Origin: Candidatus Binataceae bacterium
GTDB taxonomy: Bacteria > Desulfobacterota > Binatia > Binatales > Binataceae
Length of the DNA: 64,000 bases
Direction of reading: 5' to 3'
NCBI GenBank assembly: GCA_036495685.1
Contig: DASXMJ010000051.1
Location: 1 to 64,000 of the forward strand
The position numbers were made by a program, and so were the translations under genes. Numbering within the stretch: position 1 is the first letter of the stretch; each line of letters begins with the position of its first letter. Below the pieces are notes generated by a model that was not told the origin of the DNA, ran no database searches, and worked only from the letters and a program-made list of their open reading frames with translations. Positions 26,464-35,398 of this stretch are shown in pieces.

Positions 26464-28638
26464 TCAATCGATTCGCAGTCTCTCTGCCAGTCTGCTCGCG
26501 CGCCGACGTTCGTCCTGATTGCGCACCGCCTGCTGCAACGCGGCTTTCGTTCCAACCAGCACGCAAACTCGTTCCGCCCGCGTCATGGCAGTGTAAAGAA
26601 GGTTGCGCCGCAGCATCAGGTAATGGCTTGGATGGACCGGGACGATCACGGCCGGATACTGACTTCCCTGACTTTTGTGCACCGAGATGGCATAGCCGAG
26701 CCCCAACTCGTCCAACTCCGACTGGTCGTAATCAGCATGACCTTCCTCAAAGGCGACGGTGACGCGCCCGCGCTCCACGTCGACCGACCCCACCCGGCCT
26801 ATCGAGCCGTTGAAAATTCCCTTCTCATAGTCATTTCGAAGCTGGATTACCCGATCACCCTCGCGAATCTCGCGCTCGCCCGCACGAATTCCTCGTCCTG
26901 CTGGGTTCAGGAGTTGTTGGAGTTCGCGGTTGAGCATTTGCGTGCCCAAGGGTCCGCGATTCATGGGAGTCAGCACCTGTATGTCGCCGGGTCCGCGGAC
27001 GCCGAATTTGCCGATCAGCCGTTCGTGCACGAGCTGTTTGATGGTGGCAAGGACCTCGTCAGGAGCAGCGCGTTCGATAAAAAAGAAATCGCCGTCGGGA
27101 TCGTTGGAGACATCGGGGAAATAGCCGCGGTTCAGTCCATGCGCATTCGCGATGATGCGGCTCTCGCGCGCCTGCCGATATACTTCGCGAAGCTGTACTA
27201 CCGGGACCAGATCGGAGGCGATCACATCCTTGAGCACGCTGCCCGGTCCGACCGAGGGCAACTGGTCGCGATCTCCCACCAACACCAGCGAGCAGTTGGG
27301 CACCAGCGCCGAGAGCAGGCTCGAGGCGAGCTCGAGATCCATCATCGAGGCCTCATCGACGATCAGGTAATTGGTGCGCAATGGGAAATTTTCATCGCGC
27401 ACGAAGCCCAGCGTCTCCGGCGAGTACTCGAGCAATCGATGAATCGTCCGTGCGTCGCGCCCGGTTGTATCCTGGAGGCGGCGTGCCGCGCGTCCGGTCG
27501 GAGCGGCCAAAGTCGGCTTGAGGCCCGCTTCGGATAGCGCCACCAGTAACGACCGCAGAATGGTCGTCTTGCCGGTTCCAGGCCCCCCGGTAATCACCGT
27601 CACGGCGCTCGACAAGGCAGTCTTAAGCGCTCGCATTTGCTCGGTGGAGAGGGTGAAGCTCCCGCCGCCCTTCTCCGCTTTCTTGAGCGCTCGCTCCGCG
27701 ACCTGCGGAGACATCGGTCGTCCGGCGCTGAGCGCGCGCACGCGCCGGCCCACGTTCACTTCCGCGGCATGCAACTCGGCCAGATAGACCGCCACATGCT
27801 CGTCGGCCTTTTCCACGACCACCTCGCCGCCCGCGACCAGTTCCTCGAGTGCGCGAGACACCCAGTCTGCACCGATCTCGAGCTCGGACTGGAATTGCCA
27901 TTCGAGATACTCGCGCGGCGCGTAGACGTGTCCTTCATCGGCCATCCGTTCGAGCAGAAACAGAATCGCCGCGCGCGCCCGCTCGATCGAATTTTTGGGG
28001 ATTCCGAGCTTGGCAGCTACCAAGTCTGCGGTGCGGAACCCGATTCCGTGGATGGTACGAGCCAGCACGTAGGGGTCCCGCCGGACTACCTCGAGCGAGG
28101 AGCTCCCGAAGCGCTTGTGGATGCGCCGGGCGTGGCCCGCCCCGATTCCGTGGCCGCGCAAAAACACGACGAGCTCGCGCAGTCCTGACGAATCCTTCCA
28201 TGCTGCCGCAATCCGGCTTGCGACCACGGGACCGACTCCGCTGACTTCGCGCATCCGCTCGGGGGCATTATCGAGAACTTCTCTCAAATCGTCGCCGAAA
28301 TACTCGGCGATTCTCCGGGCCAGGGACGGCCCCACACCGTGAATCTCCGCTGCCAGGTATCGCTCCAGCGCGAACGCGCCGGCGGGCCGCAGGGTCTCGT
28401 AGTCTTCGACTTTGAACTGTTCGCCGAACCTGGGATGTTTTTCGAAGCGGCCGCGCACGCGAATTGCTGAGCCGATTTCCAGCCCGGCCAGGCTCCCCAC
28501 GATAGTCACGGTCCTAGAGTCGTCGCGCTCAGCATAGGTCCTGACCACCGCGACCGCATAGCCGTTCTCTTCGTTAACGTACAGGACATGGTCGAGCGTG
28601 CCCTCAACCATCGTCTCGACCTGTGGGGTACCGGTCAT
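26464..28638 (-). CDS. recD2: ATP-dependent RecD2 DNA helicase
   Basis: RecD2 is a 5'-to-3' SF1B helicase that works in repair without RecBC. With the ATG at 28638 (MTGTPQVETMVEGTLDHV) it has 724 residues, a normal RecD2 length; the longer frame to 29007 adds low-complexity sequence. Domains in order are an N-terminal OB-like part, tandem helix-hairpin-helix segments (GVGPVVASRIAAA, GIGAGHARRIHKRFG), Walker A TGGPGTGKTTIL (about 351-362), DEASMMDLELA, and a C-terminal UvrD-like motif YAISVHKSQGSQYPAVIVP. It lies downstream of a lipoprotein gene and transporters on the same strand. Confidence 0.92.
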   Translation of the reverse strand: MTGTPQVETMVEGTLDHVLYVNEENGYAVAVVRTYAERDDSRTVTIVGSLAGLEIGSAIRVRGRFEKHPRFGEQFKVEDYETLRPAGAFALERYLAAEIHGVGPSLARRIAEYFGDDLREVLDNAPERMREVSGVGPVVASRIAAAWKDSSGLRELVVFLRGHGIGAGHARRIHKRFGSSSLEVVRRDPYVLARTIHGIGFRTADLVAAKLGIPKNSIERARAAILFLLERMADEGHVYAPREYLEWQFQSELEIGADWVSRALEELVAGGEVVVEKADEHVAVYLAELHAAEVNVGRRVRALSAGRPMSPQVAERALKKAEKGGGSFTLSTEQMRALKTALSSAVTVITGGPGTGKTTILRSLLVALSEAGLKPTLAAPTGRAARRLQDTTGRDARTIHRLLEYSPETLGFVRDENFPLRTNYLIVDEASMMDLELASSLLSALVPNCSLVLVGDRDQLPSVGPGSVLKDVIASDLVPVVQLREVYRQARESRIIANAHGLNRGYFPDVSNDPDGDFFFIERAAPDEVLATIKQLVHERLIGKFGVRGPGDIQVLTPMNRGPLGTQMLNRELQQLLNPAGRGIRAGEREIREGDRVIQLRNDYEKGIFNGSIGRVGSVDVERGRVTVAFEEGHADYDQSELDELGLGYAISVHKSQGSQYPAVIVPVHPSHYLMLRRNLLYTAMTRAERVCVLVGTKAALQQAVRNQDERRRASRLAERLRID

Positions 28639-28846
28639 AGCCCAAGAATTGCGCTCCCGCGAAAGCGCGTAAAGTAGCGCAGCCGCAAATGCTAACAGTC
28701 GCGCGAACGCTGATTTGGGTTCATCAGTCGAACTGAGCAAAGGTCGAAAAAGAGCGTTGCGTGCGGCGGGCGCAGCAGGTGGCTGCTCTGGCGAGCAGGC
28801 GACGTCGAGAGCGCCCGGAGACCTTGGGCCCCGCGGCTCCTGTGTG

Positions 28847-29554
28847 TCAGGGTTCCGCGGAGGCGGCGGGGTGAATCGGCGCGATGCCAAGACCGCTGCG
28901 CAGATTCTCGACCGCTTGATCGACGCCGTCGCTCGCCAATTCACTGGCGAGCACCCATTGTCCTTTGTTCTCCAGGAAGGTCGGCAGATTAAAGAAGTTG
29001 GTCCCAAGCGGCTGCTGAGTTTTCGAAAATTTCGCGCTCCACACCACCTGCTTGCTCTTCATGTCCAAGAGCTTGAGCGAGAAAGCCACGGATGCGGGTT
29101 TGTCGGCCGCATATTCAGCGCCGACTCGCTCCACGTAGCGCTCGACGCTTCCGTACAACACCGCGTCGGCGCCGGTCGCCTGCCCAACCTGGATCGCGGC
29201 GTCGTCGAGGTTGGCACCGGACTGGGTTTGTTGCACCGCCTGCATCACCGCCCCTTGCGGCAACAGCTTCCAGGTTCCCGAGGCCAGACGATAAATGTCT
29301 GCGGTAATCGTGTCCGCCGCTCCCGGCGCAAGCGGATCTCCGCCAAAAGGAACCGCCGCAACTATCGGCATGATCGCGAGGTTGTTCACCTCAACCTGCC
29401 GGATCGACCGCACGGCATGGCTGCTCAAATCCTTGGACTGAAATTGCTGTACGATTTTGGCGTCAGGTGCGCTGGAACCGCCGGGCGTGACCGAGCAGGC
29501 GCACAGCACGAGAGCTATCGCGCAAATGATCGTCAGCGCTGCGGCTCTGTTCAT
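28847..29554 (-). CDS. Putative lipoprotein, GNA1162/LpoB-like
   Basis: Starting at the ATG at 29554 (MNRAAALTIICAIALVLCAC), the 235-residue product has a signal peptide ending in a lipobox-like LCAC with Cys20 as the lipid site. The mature part has VNNLAIMPIVAAVPFGGD, ADIYRLASGTWKLLPQ and GQATGADAVLYGSVERYVERVG, a pattern seen in GNA1162/DUF799 and LpoB-like outer-membrane lipoproteins that form ABC-like alpha/beta domains. A longer frame starts at 29602 but adds only polar residues before the signal peptide. Exact role unknown; envelope assembly is a reasonable guess. Confidence 0.7.
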   Translation of the reverse strand: MNRAAALTIICAIALVLCACSVTPGGSSAPDAKIVQQFQSKDLSSHAVRSIRQVEVNNLAIMPIVAAVPFGGDPLAPGAADTITADIYRLASGTWKLLPQGAVMQAVQQTQSGANLDDAAIQVGQATGADAVLYGSVERYVERVGAEYAADKPASVAFSLKLLDMKSKQVVWSAKFSKTQQPLGTNFFNLPTFLENKGQWVLASELASDGVDQAVENLRSGLGIAPIHPAASAEP

Positions 29555-29603
29555 CCCTAACTGCTTGCCACCATCCTCGGTCGACTCTGCAAACTTCATC
29601 ATA

Positions 29604-30998
29604 TTAGACCTGCACCGTCATCCATTTGCCGGTCTGAAAACGCCAGCTTTTGATCGATGATCGCACGATGTAGTCGACCAGGAGCGACCACCAGATCCAG
29701 ACGATCGGCCCGTGATGCCACGCGATCAGGATGGTCACGAACAACCGCACCCCATAGAATCCGGCCAGCGAACCGAACATCGGAAATTGCGAGTCCCCCG
29801 CTCCGCGCAGCGCCCCCGTGATCGTCCAGTCTATTGCCATCAGCGGCTGCGCGGCGCCCAGCGCGTACATGAAAGCGACCGTATAGGCAATGACTTGCGG
29901 ATCGTCGATGAACATTGCCGCGATCTGGCGCGCGAACACGATGAACAGCAGGCCCATGCCACTCATCAGCAGGATCGCAAGCCGCGTCGAGACCCATCCT
30001 GCCTTGCGCGCAAACTCGGGATCCTCCGCGCCCAGCCCCTGTCCAACCAGGGTTGCCGAAGCGGATGAAAATCCAAACCCGGGCAGGAACGAAAGCGCGA
30101 GAATCCTCACTCCGATGAAGTAGGCTGCCACTTGTTTCTCCCCATAGGACGCGACAAACGCGACGTACGCCACGAACCCGAACTGGATAACCAGTTGCTC
30201 GATGGCGGCGGGATTGCCCACCCGCAGAATTCGCCACCCCATGTTCCAGTCAGGCCACAACCGCTCCCATTTGAAGTTGAGCAGCATCCCATCGAGCGAC
30301 AGCGCCCAGAAGAACAGCACACCGCCCACCGCAATCGCGATTAAAGTCGCGAACGCGGAGCCGTCGACGCCCAGCGCGGGCAATCCCAATTTCCCGAAGA
30401 TCAACACGTAATTCAGAACGATCGCGAGCACGTCGATGATCCCGCCGATCCAGAGTGGCGTGCGAGTATCTCCGGCGCCGCGCAGCGCCGAGGCACACAT
30501 CAGGAAGATGCCCTGAAACGGTTCGGACAGCATGACCACTTGCAGATAACGTGCGCCCATCGCGGCCATCCGTCCCTTGACCCTGAACAACGTCATCAAC
30601 TGGGGGGCGAACACGATCACCGGAATTGCGATTAGGGTGGAGACCAGCACTCCGAAAATCACCGATTGTTTGAGTACCTCTTCGGCGTCGTCGCGCTCGT
30701 TCGCGCCCGTGTAGCGCGCGACCAGCGCGATGGTTCCGGTTCCGACCGCCGCGATTCCCGCGCGCACCGCTCCGAGAATCTGAGTCGCCAACCCGACAGC
30801 CCCGACCGCCTCCGCTCCCAGTCGCCCCACCATAAGCATCGCAGCCAGTCCCAGAATCGAGTCGAGCGCGAAGGACAGAATAACCGGCCACGCGAGGGAC
30901 CAGACCTCCCAGCGCATCCCCTCGACCGCAGGCAGGACTATCGCGGCTCCCGCTAGTCCGCCGCCGCTGTCGGGAACCGACTCCAGCAACTCCGACAT
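29604..30998 (-). CDS. MATE family efflux transporter
   Basis: The 464-residue membrane protein has two repeated six-helix halves, as expected for multidrug and toxic compound extrusion antiporters. Recognisable MATE segments are LAWPVILSFALDSILGLAAMLMVGRLGAEAVGAVGLA-like sequence in helices 1-2 and FGFSSASATLVGQGLGAED in the second half. It exports cationic or lipophilic compounds using a sodium or proton gradient; the real substrate is unknown. It lies between an APC permease and a lipoprotein gene, all minus strand with gaps under 60 bases. Confidence 0.9.
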   Translation of the reverse strand: MSELLESVPDSGGGLAGAAIVLPAVEGMRWEVWSLAWPVILSFALDSILGLAAMLMVGRLGAEAVGAVGLATQILGAVRAGIAAVGTGTIALVARYTGANERDDAEEVLKQSVIFGVLVSTLIAIPVIVFAPQLMTLFRVKGRMAAMGARYLQVVMLSEPFQGIFLMCASALRGAGDTRTPLWIGGIIDVLAIVLNYVLIFGKLGLPALGVDGSAFATLIAIAVGGVLFFWALSLDGMLLNFKWERLWPDWNMGWRILRVGNPAAIEQLVIQFGFVAYVAFVASYGEKQVAAYFIGVRILALSFLPGFGFSSASATLVGQGLGAEDPEFARKAGWVSTRLAILLMSGMGLLFIVFARQIAAMFIDDPQVIAYTVAFMYALGAAQPLMAIDWTITGALRGAGDSQFPMFGSLAGFYGVRLFVTILIAWHHGPIVWIWWSLLVDYIVRSSIKSWRFQTGKWMTVQV

Positions 30999-31034
30999 GA
31001 TTGTGAGCAGTTACGCCAGCAGCGGCACGCGCAG

Positions 31035-33098
31035 TCAAGGGAGTGTCGGTTCCGGCACGCTCGGCTTCGTCGATGGGACCGGTTGCGGTTCTGGAGGTGT
31101 CACGCGCACGGGCAGAATGACTAGGCTAAGGCCCTCGATCTGCAAATAACGTTGGACTTCGAGGGTAGTGTGCAGATGCAGAAACCGCCCGAGGTAGCCA
31201 TCGACTTCCGCCGAGAAGATAAGCTTGCCCGCGAAAAACACCAAATGCGGATGTTGGTGAGTAAGCTCGCAGCAGAGCCTGACGACTTCCAGCACCACAT
31301 CGGGCCCGATCGCGAATTTGAAGGAAGCGTGTAGACCCAGGTCGCTCGCGAATTGACAGTATTCTTTTAGATCGTCCGCGACACGCTGCTCCAGCTCGTT
31401 GATTTCCTTAGGCCCCTTCAGCAGTGCGGAATCCACCTCCCCCACGCCAATAAACACGACATTCTCGAATTCGTTCGGGAAAAGACGAGTCAGCGTGAGC
31501 AGCGTGGCGAGACCGAGCCCGTTGAATCCGTCGACCAGGATGCCCGCGGTTGGAGCTCCAGGATCGGGTTCCTTCGCGGGCTCGCGCCTGGCCTCGTAGA
31601 GCAGCGGAGTGACATCGGCCTCCAATTGTCTGAGAGCCGCCGCGAATCGATTGTAATCGCGTCGCACCAGAAAGCAGGCGCTGACAAGCGCGCCGGTTAT
31701 CAGCACCGTCACCCACCCGCCCTCGTCGAATTTGAGCGTGAGAGTGAGTATCAGGATCGAAAAAGTGAAGATGCACCCCAGACCGTTGATCGCGAGCTTG
31801 CGCTTCCAACGCGACTCGGAGTCGCGCACCCGCCACCAATGAACGCTCATACCCAGCTGTGAGAGCGTGAAGGTGATAAATACGTTGATCGCGTACAGAA
31901 TCACCAAGAGGCCCACCCGCGCCTCGGTACCAATCAGAATCAGGATCGCCGCACCACCCATCGCGATCACGCCGTCTTGGGTCACCAGCCGCCCACTCAG
32001 GTGCGCAAGCCGCCTGGGGAGCCATCTATCTGTGGCCATTGTCGCCAGGACCCGCGGCCCGTCGATAAACCCCGTTTGCGCCGCGACGAAGAGCAGAGCG
32101 CCTTCGGTCAAAAGCGTAAGCGTGACGATCGGACCGCCGACCGAGATCCCGCCCAGCGTCCATTCTGCGGTGGCCTTCTGGAACATCACTGCATTGAGCG
32201 TCATGCCCTCGGTCTTCTGTACGCTCTCGAGCAGGTAGCCGACGAGGATTCCACCCGCGATAAACGCCAGCGAGAACGCCATGTACAGCATCGTGCGCTT
32301 GGCCGTGACAGTCCGCGGCTCACGCAAAATCGGCAGCCCGTTGCTGACCGCTTCGATCCCGGTGTAGGTTCCCGCGCCCATGCTGTACGCGCGGAAAAAA
32401 ATCACCGCCATCGCAATCAAGCCGAGTGTATCGATCCCTCCGCGTGTCTCGTGCACCGCCGCGCCGAAGATTGCTGGCAATTTGGTTGCCCGGCTCAGGA
32501 ATATGTAGCCCAGGAGCCACACGTGCATAACCACAAAGGCAAGGAAGACGGGCAGCAGCGAGATGACCGATTCTTTGATCCCACGCAGGTTCATACCGAT
32601 CATGAACAGAACCACCAGGAGACACACCCAGAACCTGAGCCACAGGATCGAGACCGGCATGAAACTAAAGATGGCGTCCGCCCCGCTGGCTATCGAAACC
32701 GAAATGGTCAGCACGTAGTCGATGACCAGTGCGCATCCGGACAGCACTCCCGCAGCAGGACCCAGAAGCTTGGTGGCAACCAGGTAACCGCCGCCCCCGC
32801 TGGGGAACAAATCGATGGTCTGCGAGTACGACGCCGAGATCACGAACACGGTGAGCGCGGTCAGCAAGGCCAGGAAGATCGCCAGGTACTGGTGGGGCCC
32901 CAGCGCGAGAAACGCCTCTTGCGGTCCATAGCACGACGAGCTCAGGCCGTCGGACCCCAGGCCTACCCAGGCCAGAAATGCGATCAACGAGAGGCTTCTG
33001 AAAGTCCCGGGGTCCCGGACATCACGCGGCGGGCCAATGATCCGTTCGCTAAGGGTGGCAGCCCCGCCGGAAGTGGTTTTGCGCGGTTGCGATTCCAT
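31035..33098 (-). CDS. APC family permease with C-terminal soluble domain
   Basis: The 687-residue protein begins with an amino acid/polyamine/organocation transporter core of about 12 helices (about 30-480), including SSCYGPQEAFLALG, FPSGGGGYLVATKLLGPAAG and GAGTYTGIEAVSNGLPIL. Roughly 200 C-terminal residues are soluble, with the alternating strand/helix pattern of a USP-like fold (GILVDGFNGLGLATLLTL, FENVVFIGVGEVD, LSLVILPVRV) and a Pro-rich tail. The soluble part probably regulates transport. Transported solute unknown; amino acids or potassium are possibilities. It is followed by the MATE gene 36 bases on. Confidence 0.83.
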   Translation of the reverse strand: MESQPRKTTSGGAATLSERIIGPPRDVRDPGTFRSLSLIAFLAWVGLGSDGLSSSCYGPQEAFLALGPHQYLAIFLALLTALTVFVISASYSQTIDLFPSGGGGYLVATKLLGPAAGVLSGCALVIDYVLTISVSIASGADAIFSFMPVSILWLRFWVCLLVVLFMIGMNLRGIKESVISLLPVFLAFVVMHVWLLGYIFLSRATKLPAIFGAAVHETRGGIDTLGLIAMAVIFFRAYSMGAGTYTGIEAVSNGLPILREPRTVTAKRTMLYMAFSLAFIAGGILVGYLLESVQKTEGMTLNAVMFQKATAEWTLGGISVGGPIVTLTLLTEGALLFVAAQTGFIDGPRVLATMATDRWLPRRLAHLSGRLVTQDGVIAMGGAAILILIGTEARVGLLVILYAINVFITFTLSQLGMSVHWWRVRDSESRWKRKLAINGLGCIFTFSILILTLTLKFDEGGWVTVLITGALVSACFLVRRDYNRFAAALRQLEADVTPLLYEARREPAKEPDPGAPTAGILVDGFNGLGLATLLTLTRLFPNEFENVVFIGVGEVDSALLKGPKEINELEQRVADDLKEYCQFASDLGLHASFKFAIGPDVVLEVVRLCCELTHQHPHLVFFAGKLIFSAEVDGYLGRFLHLHTTLEVQRYLQIEGLSLVILPVRVTPPEPQPVPSTKPSVPEPTLP

Positions 33099-33179
33099 CG
33101 CGGGTGAATTCCGGATGTCCGAACTGCCAAACTAGGCGAAACGCGAAGGTGCGCGCAAAATCGAGCGCACGACGATCCA

Positions 33180-34082
33180 TCACACAGAGTACTTGGCGCG
33201 TTCAAGTCCGAGCTGGTAGCGCGCCGCGTCGATCAGGTTCTGCATCAAGGCTACGACCGTCGTCGGACCGGTTCCACCAGGATTGAGGGTTATCCAGCCC
33301 GCCACTTCTTTGACCGCCTCAAAGTCCACGTCGCCCGCAAACCGACCCGGCCGCACCCGCCTAAATCCGACGTCGATCACGCAGCCCCCCGGTTTCACCA
33401 TGTCCGCGGTTATCAACCACGGACGTCCCACCTCGGCTCCAACGCAGCTCACCAGCAGATCGGCTTCGCGACAGACCCCAGCCAGATCCCGCGTATGCCG
33501 ATGACACCAGGTCACGGTGGCGTTGCGCAGCCTGCCCCCCAGGATCAAAGCAGCCGGCTTTCCGGCAATATCGCTTCTTCCGATCACGACCGCACGGGCA
33601 CCATCGACCGGCACCTTAAAAAAGTCGAGCAGCGAGAGGATCCCGCGCGGCGTACAGGGAATGAAGCGACCCCATGAGCCGCGGTAGAAGCCGCTAACAC
33701 TCGATGCGCCGACGGCATCGACATCCTTGAGCGCATCCAGTGCATCGAATAGTCGAAACTGATCGACCGTACCGGGAAGAGGGAGCTGAATCAGGATGCC
33801 GGTAGTCTTGGCATCGGAATTGAGTTGCCCAATCACCTGTAGCAGTGAATCCGTGGTGCAGTCCGCCGGATCGATTGCGATCACCTGGCTGTGAAAGCCT
33901 AAGTCCGCGGCCATCCGCTCCTTGTTGCGAATGTATTGGCGCGACGCGGGGTCATTTCCGACAAGGATAGCCGCAAGCGACGGAACGCATCGGTGGCGCT
34001 CGCGCAGCTCCTTGGCGTGGGCGAGCAGCTCAGGCATGAGCCTCTCCCGCAACGCTCGTCCATCAATGATCACGGCACTCAT
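33180..34082 (-). CDS. folD: Methylenetetrahydrofolate dehydrogenase/cyclohydrolase
   Basis: FolD oxidises 5,10-methylene-tetrahydrofolate to methenyl- and then 10-formyl-tetrahydrofolate. The 300-residue length is usual. GNDPASRQYIRNKERMAADLG carries the catalytic Lys; GILIQLPLPG and the NADP-binding VIGRSDIAGKPAALILGGRLRNATVTWCH are also present, as is the C-terminal LNPGGTGPTTVVALMQN. It is divergent from gcvT across 129 bases, which is sensible because the glycine cleavage system makes its substrate. A TATAGT box lies 14 bases before the ATG. Confidence 0.96.
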   Translation of the reverse strand: MSAVIIDGRALRERLMPELLAHAKELRERHRCVPSLAAILVGNDPASRQYIRNKERMAADLGFHSQVIAIDPADCTTDSLLQVIGQLNSDAKTTGILIQLPLPGTVDQFRLFDALDALKDVDAVGASSVSGFYRGSWGRFIPCTPRGILSLLDFFKVPVDGARAVVIGRSDIAGKPAALILGGRLRNATVTWCHRHTRDLAGVCREADLLVSCVGAEVGRPWLITADMVKPGGCVIDVGFRRVRPGRFAGDVDFEAVKEVAGWITLNPGGTGPTTVVALMQNLIDAARYQLGLERAKYSV

Positions 34083-34096
34083 TGTGCTTCACTCGA

Positions 34097-34123
34097 ACTA
34101 TAGCACGCTTGAAAGTGGGGCAA
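34097..34123 (-). promoter_or_regulatory. Possible folD promoter
   Basis: TTGCCC (34123-34118) and TATAGT (34102-34097) on the minus strand with a 15-base spacer; the -10 box matches 5 of 6 positions and lies 14 bases from the start codon. Confidence 0.4.
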
Positions 34124-34193
34124 GGCGTTGTGGATAGCGTCCCGCGTTTGTGGGCATCCACTTGCGATTTGTCTCGTTGAGGTTTTTTCGGTT

Positions 34194-34202
34194 TGTTAGA
34201 AT
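34194..34202 (+). promoter_or_regulatory. Extended -10 promoter of the gcv operon
   Basis: TGTTAGAAT is an extended -10 element (TGn plus TAGAAT, 5 of 6). No good -35 is visible at 17 bases. The gcvT ATG is 9 bases after the box and has no Shine-Dalgarno, which suggests a leaderless message. Confidence 0.45.
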
Positions 34203-34211
34203 CAGCTAAAC

Positions 34212-35339
34212 ATGGACGCTCTCAAGCGTACCCCGCTGTTCGCCCTCCACCAGAAACTCGCTGCCCGCATGACAGTTTTCGGTGGTTTCGAGATGCCCGT
34301 CAGCTACGCGGGGATCATCTCCGAGCATCTGGCCGTCCGCTCCGCGGCAGGGGTTTTCGATCTGAGCCACATGGGCGAGTTCGAAGTCCGCGGGCCGCAT
34401 GCCCCGGAACTGCTCGAGCGTGCGTTCACCAACTCGGCAGCTCGTCTGCACGATGGGCAGGCGCAATATACGATCATGTGCGCCGAAGACGGCGGCACGA
34501 TCGACGATCTGATCGTCTATCGGCGGGCTGCGGACGACTACCTGCTCTGCGTCAATGCCTCGAACATTGCGCCTGACTGGGAATGGCTCTCACAACTTAA
34601 TCGCGCCGTCGGCTCCGGCCTTAGAGATGTCAGCGAGCAGACCGCACTGGTCGCGGTACAGGGCCCGAAAGCACCTGGAATACTCACCACGCTGGCGGAT
34701 TTTCCGATTGCGGAAGTCGCGCGGTTCGGGTTCCGCGAAGGACGAGTGGCGGGAGCGCGATGCATTGCTGCGCGCACCGGCTATACGGGTGAAGACGGTT
34801 TCGAGCTTTTCGTCTCGTCGGATGAGGGAGAAAAAGTTTTCGGCGCGGTTCTAGATGCTGGCAGGACTGCCGGACTGGCACCGTGTGGACTTGGCGCACG
34901 CGACACCTTGCGGTTGGAAGCCGGCCTTCCCCTTTATGGTCATGAACTGGACCGCGCGACTTCCCCGGTGGAAGCGGGTTTGAATGCTTTCATCAGGTTC
35001 GGCCGGCCGTTCGTGGGAGAGGCCGCGCTTCGGACGCAGCGCGACCATGGCCCTCGCAAGCGGCTCGTCGGCATCGAAACCGACGATGCGCGCAGCATTG
35101 CACGCCGGGGATATCGGGTTTTCCGCGCAGGCCGCGAAATGGGAATTGTCACCAGTGGCACGATGGGTCCAAGCGTCGGGCGGCCGGTAGCAATGGCCTA
35201 CCTGAGCGCCGGTGCGATGTCTCCTTCCACGCCCGTCGACGCAACAGGTGTAGAGGTTGAAATACGCAATCGGCAGACGCCCGCGACCATCGTCAAGCTT
35301 CCATTCTATCGGCGACCACGCGCGAGCAGAGATCTATGA
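34212..35339 (+). CDS. gcvT: Glycine cleavage system T protein (aminomethyltransferase)
   Basis: GcvT releases ammonia from the aminomethyl-lipoyl H protein and passes the one-carbon unit to tetrahydrofolate. The 375-residue protein has LSHMGEFEVRG near the start, QAQYTIMCAEDGGTIDDLIVYR, TGYTGEDGFELFV, LRLEAGLPLYGHELD and the C-terminal TSGTMGPSVGRPVAMAYL, the full set of GcvT landmarks. It is first in a gcvT-gcvPA-gcvPB cluster. Its stop codon overlaps by 4 bases a 20-codon ORF rather than gcvH. Confidence 0.96.
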   Translation: MDALKRTPLFALHQKLAARMTVFGGFEMPVSYAGIISEHLAVRSAAGVFDLSHMGEFEVRGPHAPELLERAFTNSAARLHDGQAQYTIMCAEDGGTIDDLIVYRRAADDYLLCVNASNIAPDWEWLSQLNRAVGSGLRDVSEQTALVAVQGPKAPGILTTLADFPIAEVARFGFREGRVAGARCIAARTGYTGEDGFELFVSSDEGEKVFGAVLDAGRTAGLAPCGLGARDTLRLEAGLPLYGHELDRATSPVEAGLNAFIRFGRPFVGEAALRTQRDHGPRKRLVGIETDDARSIARRGYRVFRAGREMGIVTSGTMGPSVGRPVAMAYLSAGAMSPSTPVDATGVEVEIRNRQTPATIVKLPFYRRPRASRDL

Positions 35340-35398
35340 GCGCATCGACCTCGAATTCAAAAGCAACGGACTGGGAGGAGGGAGTTTCTAACCAATGA
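35336..35398 (+). CDS. 20-codon ORF linking gcvT and gcvPA
   Basis: The frame reads MSASTSNSKATDWEEGVSNQ. It begins in an ATGA overlap with the gcvT stop and ends in an ATGA overlap with the gcvPA start, filling exactly the place where gcvH often sits. The gcvPA ribosome-binding site (GGAGGAGGGAG) lies inside it. It could be a translational coupling peptide, a remnant or chance. It shows no lipoyl-attachment motif and cannot itself be GcvH. Confidence 0.35.
   Translation: MSASTSNSKATDWEEGVSNQ

Noticed and set aside
31977-33107. 376-codon plus-strand frame
   Set aside because: It lies wholly antisense to the APC permease gene and has a shadow-type composition rich in Arg, Gln and His.
34083-34211. 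Glycine riboswitch before gcvT
   Set aside because: The conserved glycine aptamer core was not found, and the predicted transcript start leaves almost no leader.
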